Below are positions 44,601-52,523 of a DNA stretch of 64,000 nt, piece by piece; the stretch's first letter is position 1, and every line of letters starts with the position of its first letter. Under the pieces are notes generated by a model that saw only the letters and a list, made by a program, of their open reading frames with translations, ran no database searches and was not told where the DNA came from. The stretch is from Aquimarina sp. ERC-38 (lineage in GTDB: Bacteria > Bacteroidota > Bacteroidia > Flavobacteriales > Flavobacteriaceae). The stretch is taken from positions 2,895,501-2,959,500 of the forward strand of contig NZ_CP098511.1 of the NCBI RefSeq assembly GCF_026222555.1. Direction: 5' to 3'. Position numbers and translations under genes: made by a program.

Positions 44601-46054
44601 CGAGGGTATGGTTACAAGGGCAACAATTTGTTTTTGATAATATTGACTTTACGGACACGAAATTCAAAACCAAAGGAATATTAGGAGGGGTAATTAACCA
44701 TACTCAATTTTCAAAATGGGATATGGGATTAACGATTACTGCTCCTGAACGCTTATTAGTGTTAGATACCAAGGAAGAAGAAGAATCCTTGTATTACGGT
44801 ACTGGATTTATTCGGGGGGATGCTACGATAAAAGGCTTAACCACAGAATTAGTGATAGATGTAAATGCCACTACCCAAAAAGGAACTATCTTCAAAATAC
44901 CGCTAAACGATACGGAAAGTCTGGGGGAAAACAATTTTATACATTTTTTAAGTCCCGAAGAAAAGAAAGCTCGTCAAGAAGGTACGGAAATATTTATTGA
45001 AGAATTAAAAGGACTGGAACTTAATTTTGAACTGGATGTTAATAATGAAGCCGAGGTAGAAGTAGTGGTAGATAAAGATACAGGAAGTTCCTTACGCGGG
45101 AGGGGAGCCGGAACCTTACTGATTGAAATTAATACCAATGGTAAATTTAATATGTGGGGGGATTTTATTGCTTATGAAGGAAGTTATAATTTTAGGTATG
45201 GAGCTTTTTTAGGAAAAGATTTTACCGTACGCTCCGGAGGTAATATTACCTGGGATGGTAATCCAACCCGGGCTATTCTGGATTTAAGCGCTGTTTATAA
45301 AACCGAAGCCAATCCGGCAGTATTACTTGAGAATGCTTCCATCAACCGAAAAATTCCTGTAGAAGTGGTGGTAGACTTAAAAGGAGAATTAATTCAGCCG
45401 GACTTACAATTTAATATTGACCTTCCTAACCTAAGTTCAGTAGCAAAAAGTGAATTAGAATATCAATTAGAAGATCAGTCTACAAAAGAATTACAGGCCT
45501 TATCTCTCGTTACACAAGGACAATTTTACGGAGGTACATTAGGTTCTTCCCTAATTACCGGAAACCTGGTGGAACGGGCTGCCGGATTAGTTAACGGACT
45601 TTTTGCCGGAGATGATGATAAATTTCAGGTAGGACTGAATTATGTTCAGGGCAACCGGGCAGTTGATCAACAAGCTTTTGACCAGTTTGGGGTGACGCTT
45701 TCTACTCAAATTAATAATCGTGTTTTAATTAATGGTCGAGTAGGAGTGCCCATCGGCGGTGTAAGTGAATCTATAGTTACCGGTGATGTAGAGGTAGAAT
45801 ATTTGTTTAATGAGCAAGGTAACTTGAGGGGCACTATTTTTAATCGACAGAACGAGATTCAGTACATCGGGGAAGCCCAGGGGTATAAACAAGGTTTGGG
45901 ATTATCTTATTCGGTAGATTTTAATACGTTTAATGAACTTTGGAAAAGAATTTTCAACAAACCTGTACAGCAGGAAGTTCCGTTGAAGAAAAAAGATAGC
46001 ATTCCTGTACTAGCTCCGGAATTTATAAACTTTACTGAAGATGATAGTAAGTAG
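41612..46054 (+). CDS. tamB: Translocation/assembly module TamB-like protein
   Basis: The frame codes for a 1480-residue protein if read from ATC 41612, directly after a TAA. It opens (x)KKFGKIIRILFLTLG and a transmembrane helix (VLLFLLILLFSIPSVQTYG), the usual TamB N-terminus. The first canonical start downstream is the GTG at 41816, which would remove that helix. Then comes a long beta-rich AsmA/TamB body and a C-terminal DUF490 domain (YEGSYNFRYGAFLGKDFTV, GGNITWDGNP). It would bridge inner and outer membranes for lipid or outer-membrane-protein traffic. Confidence 0.88.
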   Translation: MKKFGKIIRILFLTLGVLLFLLILLFSIPSVQTYGGSKITSFLNEKYNVNIGVEQVSLSFTGGVELENVLIRDHRQDTLIFSKVLETSILNVREIVQGRPLLGDADLEDVKVYVTYYKNDETDNLSYFIKQFSSGRKAAKPFLLTASSVDLKNGLFVYKDFNKASPEIVRFRNIDLHSQDFKIEGEEVFLQVEALSFEESRGLSVNDFKTKYYYSPEAMKFDQLVMTSKDSKIEGNLDFSYERGGLADFSNKVNILFDITKATVSTNDLKSYYKEFGTDEDIEISNTTFTGILNDFKLIDATISGMDRSLIKGNLRFENLLDDPKHFKLTGDFTNLLTNYYDLVNLLPGLLGRSLPKQLYQLGNVRGTGNAIITARGLDVDMNFYSRLGAINAFVLLGNLDNIKEATYTGNIISKQFDVGKMLGKERLGLAAFDINVDGNGFTLENLNTRVEGRITKMYFNGYTYQNLEVLGILRDPVFDGTLVADDPNVRLTFNGVVDISKTINNYDFVANVDHVDLKKLNFLSRDSIAVFNGDVIMKMKGTSVNNAYGTISFEKTLFRNHNGSYFFDDFEIVSSFDEENVRTITMNSPDIIEGTVRGKFKVENVYDLFRNSIGSLYTNFEEVKVTDNEFMEFNFNIYNKIVDVFFPEIQFAPNTFIRGKVQSDDSEFKLTFRSPQISAFDNTMDNINIQVDNKNPLFNTYISIDSINTKNYDISKFNLINVTLNDTLFIRSEFKGGVENRDTYNLELYHTINEENKSVVGFRKSDLTFKDYTWYLNPDKQKGTNIITFDNNFNKVIIKDILLSHEEENILLSGFTNGKNNKNIKAVFDNVDLLKITPDIQNFKLDGKIQGNFDILQEGGQYFPTASITVKNTSVNNVAYGDLQFEASGNESLTAFRINSGLINPEGKEVITAVGQLNRKEDQVLMDIDLNINDVNLSGFSDLGGIVLEKMRGTVRGRARLLGDYRNPQMSGDLYLHNAGLKIPYLNVDLNLKSGSRVWLQGQQFVFDNIDFTDTKFKTKGILGGVINHTQFSKWDMGLTITAPERLLVLDTKEEEESLYYGTGFIRGDATIKGLTTELVIDVNATTQKGTIFKIPLNDTESLGENNFIHFLSPEEKKARQEGTEIFIEELKGLELNFELDVNNEAEVEVVVDKDTGSSLRGRGAGTLLIEINTNGKFNMWGDFIAYEGSYNFRYGAFLGKDFTVRSGGNITWDGNPTRAILDLSAVYKTEANPAVLLENASINRKIPVEVVVDLKGELIQPDLQFNIDLPNLSSVAKSELEYQLEDQSTKELQALSLVTQGQFYGGTLGSSLITGNLVERAAGLVNGLFAGDDDKFQVGLNYVQGNRAVDQQAFDQFGVTLSTQINNRVLINGRVGVPIGGVSESIVTGDVEVEYLFNEQGNLRGTIFNRQNEIQYIGEAQGYKQGLGLSYSVDFNTFNELWKRIFNKPVQQEVPLKKKDSIPVLAPEFINFTEDDSK

Positions 46055-46293
46055 TGAAGTTGAATTTTAGAATTAATAAATACCTGAAAAAATAACAGTT
46101 ATCTAATGTAATAAAACTAGTAATCCGGCCACTAAACTTTTTATAGGTTTATCTAATAATCCAACTAAAATTAAGAATAAGTCCTTATTAGAACCATCTT
46201 AAAGGGCAACGGGATAATAATTAGTTTAAAAATTATTATTAAATAACTTTACAACAATTAACTTTACAAAATACTAACCAGCAGTAAAACTAT

Positions 46294-47280
46294 ATGGCAA
46301 AAGGAATAAGAAAAATAGGAGTAATGACTTCAGGGGGAGACGCACCAGGTATGAATGCGGCCATACGGGCAGTTGCCAGAGCTTGCTCTTATTATAATGT
46401 GGAGTGTATCGGTTTCTATCGGGGCTATCAGGGCATGATCGAGAACGATTATTGCGAGTTAAATGCACGAAGTGTCCGAAATATTATCAGTACTGGGGGT
46501 ACCATTTTAAAATCAGCACGCTCACAGGATTTCAGAACTAAAGAAGGCCGGAAAAAAGCTGCTGATAATTTAGTTGCCCTTAATGTAGATGCCATGGTTC
46601 TAATTGGTGGTGACGGGACTTTTAAAGGGGGAGAGATTTTTAGTAATGAATATGATATACCCGTGATTGGCGTACCCGGAACTATTGATAATGATATTGC
46701 TGGAACGCAATTTACCATTGGATATGATACGGCTTTAAATACGGTAGTCGAAGCGATTGACAAAATCAGGGATACCGCCAGTTCTCATGACCGCTTGTTT
46801 TTTATTGAAGTAATGGGTCGGGATGCTGGTTTTATTGCTTTAAATACCGGAGTAGGAGCAGGAGCCGAAGAAATTCTCATTCCGGAAGAAAATCTGGGGT
46901 TAGACCGGATGCTAGAATCTTTACGAAGAAGTAAGCGTTCCGGAAAGAATTCAAGTATCGTAGTAGTATGTGAAGGCGATAAAATCGGTAAGAATGTATA
47001 CGAACTTGCTGACTATGTTACTGAAAATCTACCGGATTATGATGTACGGGTAACCGTATTAGGTCATATGCAACGGGGTGGTTCTCCTACTTGTTTTGAT
47101 CGTACACTGGCAAGCCGACTGTGTGTAAAAGCTGTTGAAATGCTATTAGATGGGGAGCGGGATATTATGGTAGGCTTAATTAATAACCAGGTAGTAGGTA
47201 CCAGCTTAAAAGAAGGTATAAAATCCGGACACGGTATTAATAAGGAACTACTCCGAATTTCTGATATTTTATCTGTATAA
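46294..47280 (+). CDS. pfkA: 6-phosphofructokinase
   Basis: 328 residues. TSGGDAPGMNAAIRA, IGGDGTFKGG (Gly after GGD, indicating ATP rather than pyrophosphate), PGTIDNDI, EVMGRDAGFIA and GHMQRGGSPTCFDR are intact. It phosphorylates fructose 6-phosphate in glycolysis. It is followed by mgsA only twelve bases on, so both are probably one transcript. Confidence 0.97.
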   Translation: MAKGIRKIGVMTSGGDAPGMNAAIRAVARACSYYNVECIGFYRGYQGMIENDYCELNARSVRNIISTGGTILKSARSQDFRTKEGRKKAADNLVALNVDAMVLIGGDGTFKGGEIFSNEYDIPVIGVPGTIDNDIAGTQFTIGYDTALNTVVEAIDKIRDTASSHDRLFFIEVMGRDAGFIALNTGVGAGAEEILIPEENLGLDRMLESLRRSKRSGKNSSIVVVCEGDKIGKNVYELADYVTENLPDYDVRVTVLGHMQRGGSPTCFDRTLASRLCVKAVEMLLDGERDIMVGLINNQVVGTSLKEGIKSGHGINKELLRISDILSV

Positions 47281-47292
47281 CTATACTATATT

Positions 47293-47655
47293 ATGACAAT
47301 TGCTATTATCGCCCACGACGGTAAAAAAGCCGAAATGGTACAATTCCTAAACGAACATCAGGAAATACTGCAATCAAAAAAAATTGACTTGATTTCTACC
47401 GGGACTACCGGTGAAAAGGCAGAACGGGCAGGTTTTCAGGTAAACTCTTTATTATCCGGACCACTTGGGGGAGATGCACAAATTGCCGCCGCCGTAGCAG
47501 AAAATAAGGTGGATATGGTGATTTTTTTTAGAGATCCTTTGGCTAAGCATCCGCATGAACCGGATATTTTTATGCTTATGCGATTATGCGATGTATACAA
47601 TGTACCTTTAGCAACTAATCCGGCAACCGCAGAGTTATTACTAAAAGCTATATAG
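47293..47655 (+). CDS. mgsA: Methylglyoxal synthase
   Basis: 120 residues, a little short but complete. IAHDGKKAEMV, STGTTGEKAE, SGPLGGDAQIAA and FFRDPLAKHPHEPDI carry the phosphate-binding and catalytic Asp and His residues. It converts dihydroxyacetone phosphate to methylglyoxal, a bypass of lower glycolysis when phosphate is short. It converges with the hybrid kinase gene with two bases between stops. Confidence 0.95.
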   Translation: MTIAIIAHDGKKAEMVQFLNEHQEILQSKKIDLISTGTTGEKAERAGFQVNSLLSGPLGGDAQIAAAVAENKVDMVIFFRDPLAKHPHEPDIFMLMRLCDVYNVPLATNPATAELLLKAI

Positions 47656-47657
47656 GT

Positions 47658-49916
47658 TTATCTTACTTTTTTCACTTGAGAATGAGAGATATTCTTTAAA
47701 ATGGTTTGGAAAAACTGTTGCGTATCATAAGGTTTGATAATCACATCATTCATTCCTACGGATAAAGCTTGATCTCTGACTTCACCTTCTTCTACCGCAG
47801 TTAAAGCAATGATCGGTATATAAGGATTAAAAGTACGAATAACTTTAGTCGCGTCTAACCCGTTCATTTCCGGCATATTAATATCCATAAGAATCAGGTC
47901 GTAATCATTTACTCGCACCAGGTCAATAGCATCTGATCCATTGCTTGCCACGTCACAGGTATATTCTTTTTTCTTTAAAATATTTTGAGTTACAATTTGA
48001 TTGATTTTATTATCGTCAACGATTAAAATATTAAAAGTGGTAGTTCCAATACTTAGGTCTTCTTCCTGTACAATATCTTCATCATAAGTATCACTACTTC
48101 CTTTTTTCTTAGCTAATTCGTATACAATGGTAAACGTGAATTCGGCACCTTTACCTTCTTCACTTTCAATTTCAATCTCGCTGTTATGTAAATGAATGAG
48201 TTTTTTAACAATAGCTAATCCAAGTCCGGTGCCTTCAAATTCTTGTGTACCGTTTTTGACCTGCGCAAAGTTCTCAAAAATATTTTTTTGTTTATCCTTA
48301 GGGATACCAATTCCATCATCTTTTATCACAAACCGTAGCTTGCAATCATGATCCGAACTTGCCAATTGATCGACTTTGATCCAGATATTTCCGTTTTTTG
48401 TAAATTTTAAAGAGTTTCCTACCAGGTTAATTAAAATTTGCGATAGTCTGATAGAATCACCGTATAACATCGAAGTAATAGCAGGGTCAATCTGTATATG
48501 AAGGTTATTGTTATTGTGTTTTTGTTTGGATTGTAGGGAATTGCTAATACCTTCAATTAAGGTTCGCAGGTCAAACGAAACTTTTTCCAAAGTAACTTCG
48601 TTGGTTTCAATTTTACTTAGTTGTAAAACATCATTAATTAGCGCCAGTAAATAATCTCCTGAGAACTTTAAGGACTCCAAGTATTCGTAACGCTTTTTTT
48701 CTTCCGGATGTTCCATTAATAAAGAGGTTAATCCAATTACTCCGTAGAGTGGCGTCCTTAATTCATGACTTACGGTCGAAATAAATTGCGATTTTAAGGT
48801 AGATACTTGTTCAGCGGTTTCTTTGGCTGCTTTAAGCTCAGCATTCTTCTCAATCAGGTCCTTATTTAATTTTTTCTTTTGTGTATTGTTCTTGTAAGCA
48901 TTAATTAGAAAAGCTAAAGAAATCAAGATAATGACAACACCAAGAATAATGCTTATATGCCATTTAATTTCCTCTTCGGCTCTTTCGTCTTTTTCAACTT
49001 CATTCTGTTTGATCTGCTTTTTAAACTGACCCACCTCAAATTGTATGGTAGCGCGTTGCAGTTCAATCTCTTTCTTTAATTTGGAAGCACGAGTAAAATT
49101 ACTTTGATATTCCAGTAAGTAGTTATATGCCTGTTCAAATTCATTTTGTTTACTATATAAATCTGATTTCGCTTTGTATGCAGAGGCTAATTCCCAATAG
49201 TATGTGTATAATAGTTCGGTACTATTCGCTTTGTTTTTACTTTGGCTTAAAGCCATAGATATACCCTTATCAATATATTTATTGGAACGTTCAAACCTTC
49301 TAATACTTAAAAAATATTTTCCTAAAAGAATATTAAGCTTAGTTTGATACAGGATCGGAGAATGCTCATTAATAAGTTCTTTTGCAACCTTCAGGTGTTC
49401 GTAAGATTCCAGGTATAGATCCTTAGAAATATAGTAATCTCCTAGATTAAGTAAAGGTTTGACCATACGTGCCGTATCTTCCAAACGTTCAGCAAGTTGA
49501 TACGCATCAATATAAAATTTAACCCCTTCTCCGCGATGTTCGGGTTTTTTTATAATCAGATTCGCAAGGTTATTATATAAATCGGACTTTAATCCAATAT
49601 CTTTTACTGTACTTGCATAGGTAATCCCTCTTTTATATTCGGTAATAGCTTTAGTATCTTCTTCATTCAATTCATAGATTTTTGCCAGAATATTTGATAT
49701 ATATCCCAGATTAGAATTGTCATTATGATACAATGCATTTTGGAGAGCAGCTTCTGCGGTTTCTAAAGCACTTTCATACTTATACTCTTTTAGTAAAACT
49801 TCAGCTCTTTGAATATAGGTTTGTATACTATCTGCTTCCAAAGAAGTTTGGGCTTGCAATGTAAAAGCACCACAAAAAAGAAGTGGGAGAAAATAATATT
49901 TAAAAGTATATATCAA
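47658..49916 (-). CDS. Hybrid histidine kinase with periplasmic TPR sensor
   Basis: 752 residues. A signal peptide (FLPLLFCGAFTLQA) is followed by TPR-like helical repeats (30-300) and one transmembrane helix (ISIILGVVIILISLAFLINA, about 315-335). The HisKA motif FISTVSHELRTPLYGV (His near 382) leads to a HATPase domain with NLVGNSLKF, DDGIGIP and GTGLGLAIV. The receiver domain at 635-745 has VDDNKINQ, phospho-acceptor Asp in LILMDINMPEMNG, and IIALTA. The start is TTG; no ATG precedes the signal peptide. Target unknown, since no output domain is present. Confidence 0.92.
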   Translation of the reverse strand: MIYTFKYYFLPLLFCGAFTLQAQTSLEADSIQTYIQRAEVLLKEYKYESALETAEAALQNALYHNDNSNLGYISNILAKIYELNEEDTKAITEYKRGITYASTVKDIGLKSDLYNNLANLIIKKPEHRGEGVKFYIDAYQLAERLEDTARMVKPLLNLGDYYISKDLYLESYEHLKVAKELINEHSPILYQTKLNILLGKYFLSIRRFERSNKYIDKGISMALSQSKNKANSTELLYTYYWELASAYKAKSDLYSKQNEFEQAYNYLLEYQSNFTRASKLKKEIELQRATIQFEVGQFKKQIKQNEVEKDERAEEEIKWHISIILGVVIILISLAFLINAYKNNTQKKKLNKDLIEKNAELKAAKETAEQVSTLKSQFISTVSHELRTPLYGVIGLTSLLMEHPEEKKRYEYLESLKFSGDYLLALINDVLQLSKIETNEVTLEKVSFDLRTLIEGISNSLQSKQKHNNNNLHIQIDPAITSMLYGDSIRLSQILINLVGNSLKFTKNGNIWIKVDQLASSDHDCKLRFVIKDDGIGIPKDKQKNIFENFAQVKNGTQEFEGTGLGLAIVKKLIHLHNSEIEIESEEGKGAEFTFTIVYELAKKKGSSDTYDEDIVQEEDLSIGTTTFNILIVDDNKINQIVTQNILKKKEYTCDVASNGSDAIDLVRVNDYDLILMDINMPEMNGLDATKVIRTFNPYIPIIALTAVEEGEVRDQALSVGMNDVIIKPYDTQQFFQTILKNISHSQVKKVR

Positions 49917-50114
49917 TATATGTAAGTACTTAAGACATCACAAATATACAAAATAAAATCATAATTTGAGTAAATCATCGTATATATTTGCAATTGATCT
50001 ATTTTACTTGTAAGTAAAGTGTGATTTTTGTAAGAATCTTAAGAATCATTGATAAATCCTATGGAAATATAAAATTTTAAAATTTAGAATGTGTTTTACT
50101 TATCATAATGTGAA

Positions 50115-50122
50115 TATATTTG
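50115..50122 (+). promoter_or_regulatory. Candidate -7 box of the peroxiredoxin operon (TAnnTTTG)
   Basis: TATATTTG, 36 bases before the ATG, fits the Bacteroidota consensus. No clear TTG lies at the expected upstream distance. Confidence 0.5.
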
Positions 50123-50158
50123 CAACTTGAAATTAACACTCTAAAAAATATATACGAA

Positions 50159-50797
50159 ATGACATTAGTTGGTAAAAATTTTCCAAACTTAAGCGTAGAT
50201 GCAATGGACGAAATGGGGGATACGTTTAAATTAAATGTGTTGGAAGAAGCTAAAAGTAAAGGAAAAAAAATTATACTATTCTGGTACCCAAAGGACTTTA
50301 CATTTGTGTGTCCTACGGAATTACATGCTTTTCAGGAAGCAGCTGCTGAATTTGATAAGAGAAATACCATAGTAATCGGTGCTTCTTGTGATACGCCGGA
50401 GGTACATTTTGCATGGTTAAATACAGCTAAAGATAACGGGGGTATTGAAGGTGTTACCTACCCAATTCTTGCGGACTCTAATCGTAACCTGGCAAATGCC
50501 CTGGGAATTTTGGATATTACAAACGAACAATTTGATGAAGAAACCGGCTTTTTAACCGTAGACGGTGATAACGTAACTTATCGTGCTACTTATTTAATTG
50601 ATGAAGATGGAGTTGTTTTTCACGAGGGAGTAAACCATATGCCGGTAGGTAGAAATGTATCTGAATACTTAAGGTTAATTGATGCATATTCGCATGTTCA
50701 AAAGAACGGTGAAGTATGTCCGGCAAACTGGGAAGAAGGTAAAGAAGCTATGTCGGCAAACCGACAGGGAGTTGCTACGTACTTAGCTGCAAACTAA
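50159..50797 (+). CDS. 2-Cys peroxiredoxin (AhpC/Prx1 type)
   Basis: 212 residues from the ATG giving MTLVGKNFPNLSVDAMDE. The peroxidatic Cys is in FTFVCPTEL (the PxxxTxxC context) and the resolving Cys in GEVCPANWEEG. It reduces hydrogen peroxide and organic peroxides. The next gene encodes a thioredoxin-like protein that is a natural electron donor. Confidence 0.95.
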   Translation: MTLVGKNFPNLSVDAMDEMGDTFKLNVLEEAKSKGKKIILFWYPKDFTFVCPTELHAFQEAAAEFDKRNTIVIGASCDTPEVHFAWLNTAKDNGGIEGVTYPILADSNRNLANALGILDITNEQFDEETGFLTVDGDNVTYRATYLIDEDGVVFHEGVNHMPVGRNVSEYLRLIDAYSHVQKNGEVCPANWEEGKEAMSANRQGVATYLAAN

Positions 50798-50837
50798 GAA
50801 CTTTTAAAGAAGTTTAATTAAAAAAACCTAAAATATA

Positions 50838-51152
50838 ATGATTCGGGAATTAGATACGGACAATCTTTCTGAGATTGTTAAAGAGAACGAGAAAGTAGTG
50901 GTTCAGTATTCTGCCGGATGGTGTGGTAATTGCAAGATCATGAAACCGAAGTTTAAAAAACTGGCCGGTGAACATGATAAAGTTACTTTTCTGGTAGTGG
51001 ATGCTGAAAAGAACCCGGAATCCAGAAAGTTAGCTAAAGTAGACAATCTACCTACTTTTGCCACTTTTAAGAACGGTGACTTTTTAAATCAGGTACAGAC
51101 TAATAAATTTGATGTTTTAAAAGAATTAGTGGATGAGATTACCCATAATTAA
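50838..51152 (+). CDS. Thioredoxin-like protein
   Basis: 104 residues. The active site is WCGNC in YSAGWCGNCKIMKPKF, followed by the cis-Pro segment NLPTFATFKNG. It likely recycles the peroxiredoxin encoded 40 bases upstream. Its 3' end overlaps the next gene by 20 bases. Confidence 0.93.
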   Translation: MIRELDTDNLSEIVKENEKVVVQYSAGWCGNCKIMKPKFKKLAGEHDKVTFLVVDAEKNPESRKLAKVDNLPTFATFKNGDFLNQVQTNKFDVLKELVDEITHN

Positions 51153-51390
51153 ACACCTGACTTCATTTGCAGAAATAAATGATGAAGATTATCTAACGGA
51201 AACTATTGAAACGCTGGAAGATTTAACGGAACTTTCATCATTAAAAGATGAAGAACTGGATGTGATAGGTGAATTGATTTCTAATATGTACGGAGCCTTA
51301 GAAGTAATAAAAATGACTAAAGACGGAACTCCAAAAAAGGAAGCTTTAAATATTTTTATGAAAAGAGTAATGGGATCTATAGATACGTAA
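51133..51390 (+). CDS. DUF6952-like small protein
   Basis: 85 residues, acidic, all-helical in appearance (LTETIETLEDLTELSSL). It starts inside the thioredoxin gene in another frame (20-base overlap), so it is translationally coupled. I recall the same order, peroxiredoxin-thioredoxin-DUF6952, in other flavobacteria. A terminator follows. Function unknown. Confidence 0.85.
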   Translation: MRLPIIKHLTSFAEINDEDYLTETIETLEDLTELSSLKDEELDVIGELISNMYGALEVIKMTKDGTPKKEALNIFMKRVMGSIDT

Positions 51391-51420
51391 TTCTTATTAT
51401 AATTTAATGAAAAAGAAGGA

Positions 51421-51455
51421 AAAGGGGGCTGTTTAAAAATAGCCCTTTTTCATTT
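51421..51455 (+). terminator. Rho-independent terminator of the peroxiredoxin operon
   Basis: AAAGGGGGCT and AGCCCTTTTT pair around a ten-base loop, and the T-rich CATTTT follows. Confidence 0.8.
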
Positions 51456-51679
51456 TAGAGAAAAAGCGGCGTATTCAAGGAAGTATAAAACACTTAATTA
51501 CCGATATAAAGTACTTTTGAACTAAGTCTCACTGGTTTGTAGATAAATAAACCAACAATTTTCTTTGAATCAAATCAGTAGTAAAGATGTATACCAGGAT
51601 TTAATTACTAACATTTTGCGTCTTGCCGTTCTTTTGTTCTTATATTATTTCTTAGCTTTCCATCGCAAAACCGGGCAGT

Positions 51680-52057
51680 ATGCAAATTATTCAATTTATT
51701 AAAGGCAGGTTAAAAGGGGCAGGGTATGCAGCTAAGGGGGCCATTCTATTACTTAAGACAGAACCCAGTATTCAGGTTCAATTTGTGGTCAGTATTGTAG
51801 TTACCTTTCTCGGTCTTTATTTTAATATTTCTCGATACGAATGGTTATTTCAAATTTTTGCTATAGGCCTAGTGATGAGTCTTGAAGGGGTTAATACTGC
51901 CGTAGAAGGTATTGCCGATTTTATACACCCTGATTTTCATCATAAAATAGGTGTTATTAAAGATGTTGCTGCCGGAGCAGTATGTATCGCAGCTTTAACT
52001 GCGACCATTATAGGATTATGGATCTATATACCTTATTTTCTTACGCTAGTAGCATAA
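51680..52057 (+). CDS. dgkA: Diacylglycerol kinase family protein
   Basis: 125 residues with three transmembrane helices and the signature EGVNTAVEGIADFI, then KDVAAGAVCIAAL, holding the catalytic Glu and metal ligands of the DgkA/undecaprenol kinase family. It phosphorylates diacylglycerol or undecaprenol at the inner membrane; sequence alone does not settle which. Confidence 0.93.
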   Translation: MQIIQFIKGRLKGAGYAAKGAILLLKTEPSIQVQFVVSIVVTFLGLYFNISRYEWLFQIFAIGLVMSLEGVNTAVEGIADFIHPDFHHKIGVIKDVAAGAVCIAALTATIIGLWIYIPYFLTLVA

Positions 52058-52065
52058 TAAAACTA

Positions 52066-52355
52066 ATTACCCTATCCCAAGCACTTTCCAAAGGGAGGTA
52101 ACTAAAAGTCCTTTCCTTTGGAAAGGATTTAGGATAGGATAGATAGCTCTAAATAAAATAATTGGGTTGATTTTAATACACTAAAGCTATGGTAAACTAA
52201 AGCCTTAAAATCTGTAAAACAAGCTGACCCCAAACTTTAAAGTATTTGGAAATTACTTTTTAACTTTTTTGAATTTTATTAGTTTTAATTCTTGGTTCTA
52301 GAAGCGATGGCGACCTGCCCGTTTGCAGGCGGGTCTTAAATTTTTTCTGGACATT
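52066..52355 (+). repeat. Composite of repeat C and MITE-like repeat A
   Basis: Repeat C (AAGTCCTTTCCTTTGGAAAG, then GGATAGATAGCT) is followed by a diverged interior (ACCCCAAACTTTAAAGTATT), the core TTCTAGAAGCGATGGCG, the hairpin GCCCGTTTGCAGGCGGG and an eroded right end (TTCTGGACATT). The left terminal repeat is absent. It fills most of the 466-bp gap between dgkA and ftsK; the last 170 bp carry only the ftsK -7 box. Confidence 0.78.
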
Positions 52356-52498
52356 CATAATAATTCTTTTATGAATTTATATTTATTTGGCTATAGTTAC
52401 AGGAATATCTAGTGTTCCGTATATAAAAACAACAATCCTTACGTTAGGCTATATAGAATTATAAAAAGTTTAATCGAATAGACTTAAAGAGATATTTG

Positions 52499-52506
52499 TA
52501 CTTTTG
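52499..52506 (+). promoter_or_regulatory. Candidate -7 box of ftsK (TAnnTTTG)
   Basis: TACTTTTG, followed by CGACACG, ends 17 bases before the ftsK ATG. The expected TTG at about -33 is not clear. Confidence 0.5.
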
Positions 52507-52523
52507 CGACACGATATTTATAA

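Noticed and set aside
8643..52355. Repeated TTCTAGAAGCGATAGCG units considered as a dispersed or degenerate CRISPR array
   Set aside because: Copies are kilobases apart in separate intergenic regions, with no regular spacers and no cas genes. They fit a mobile repeat family.
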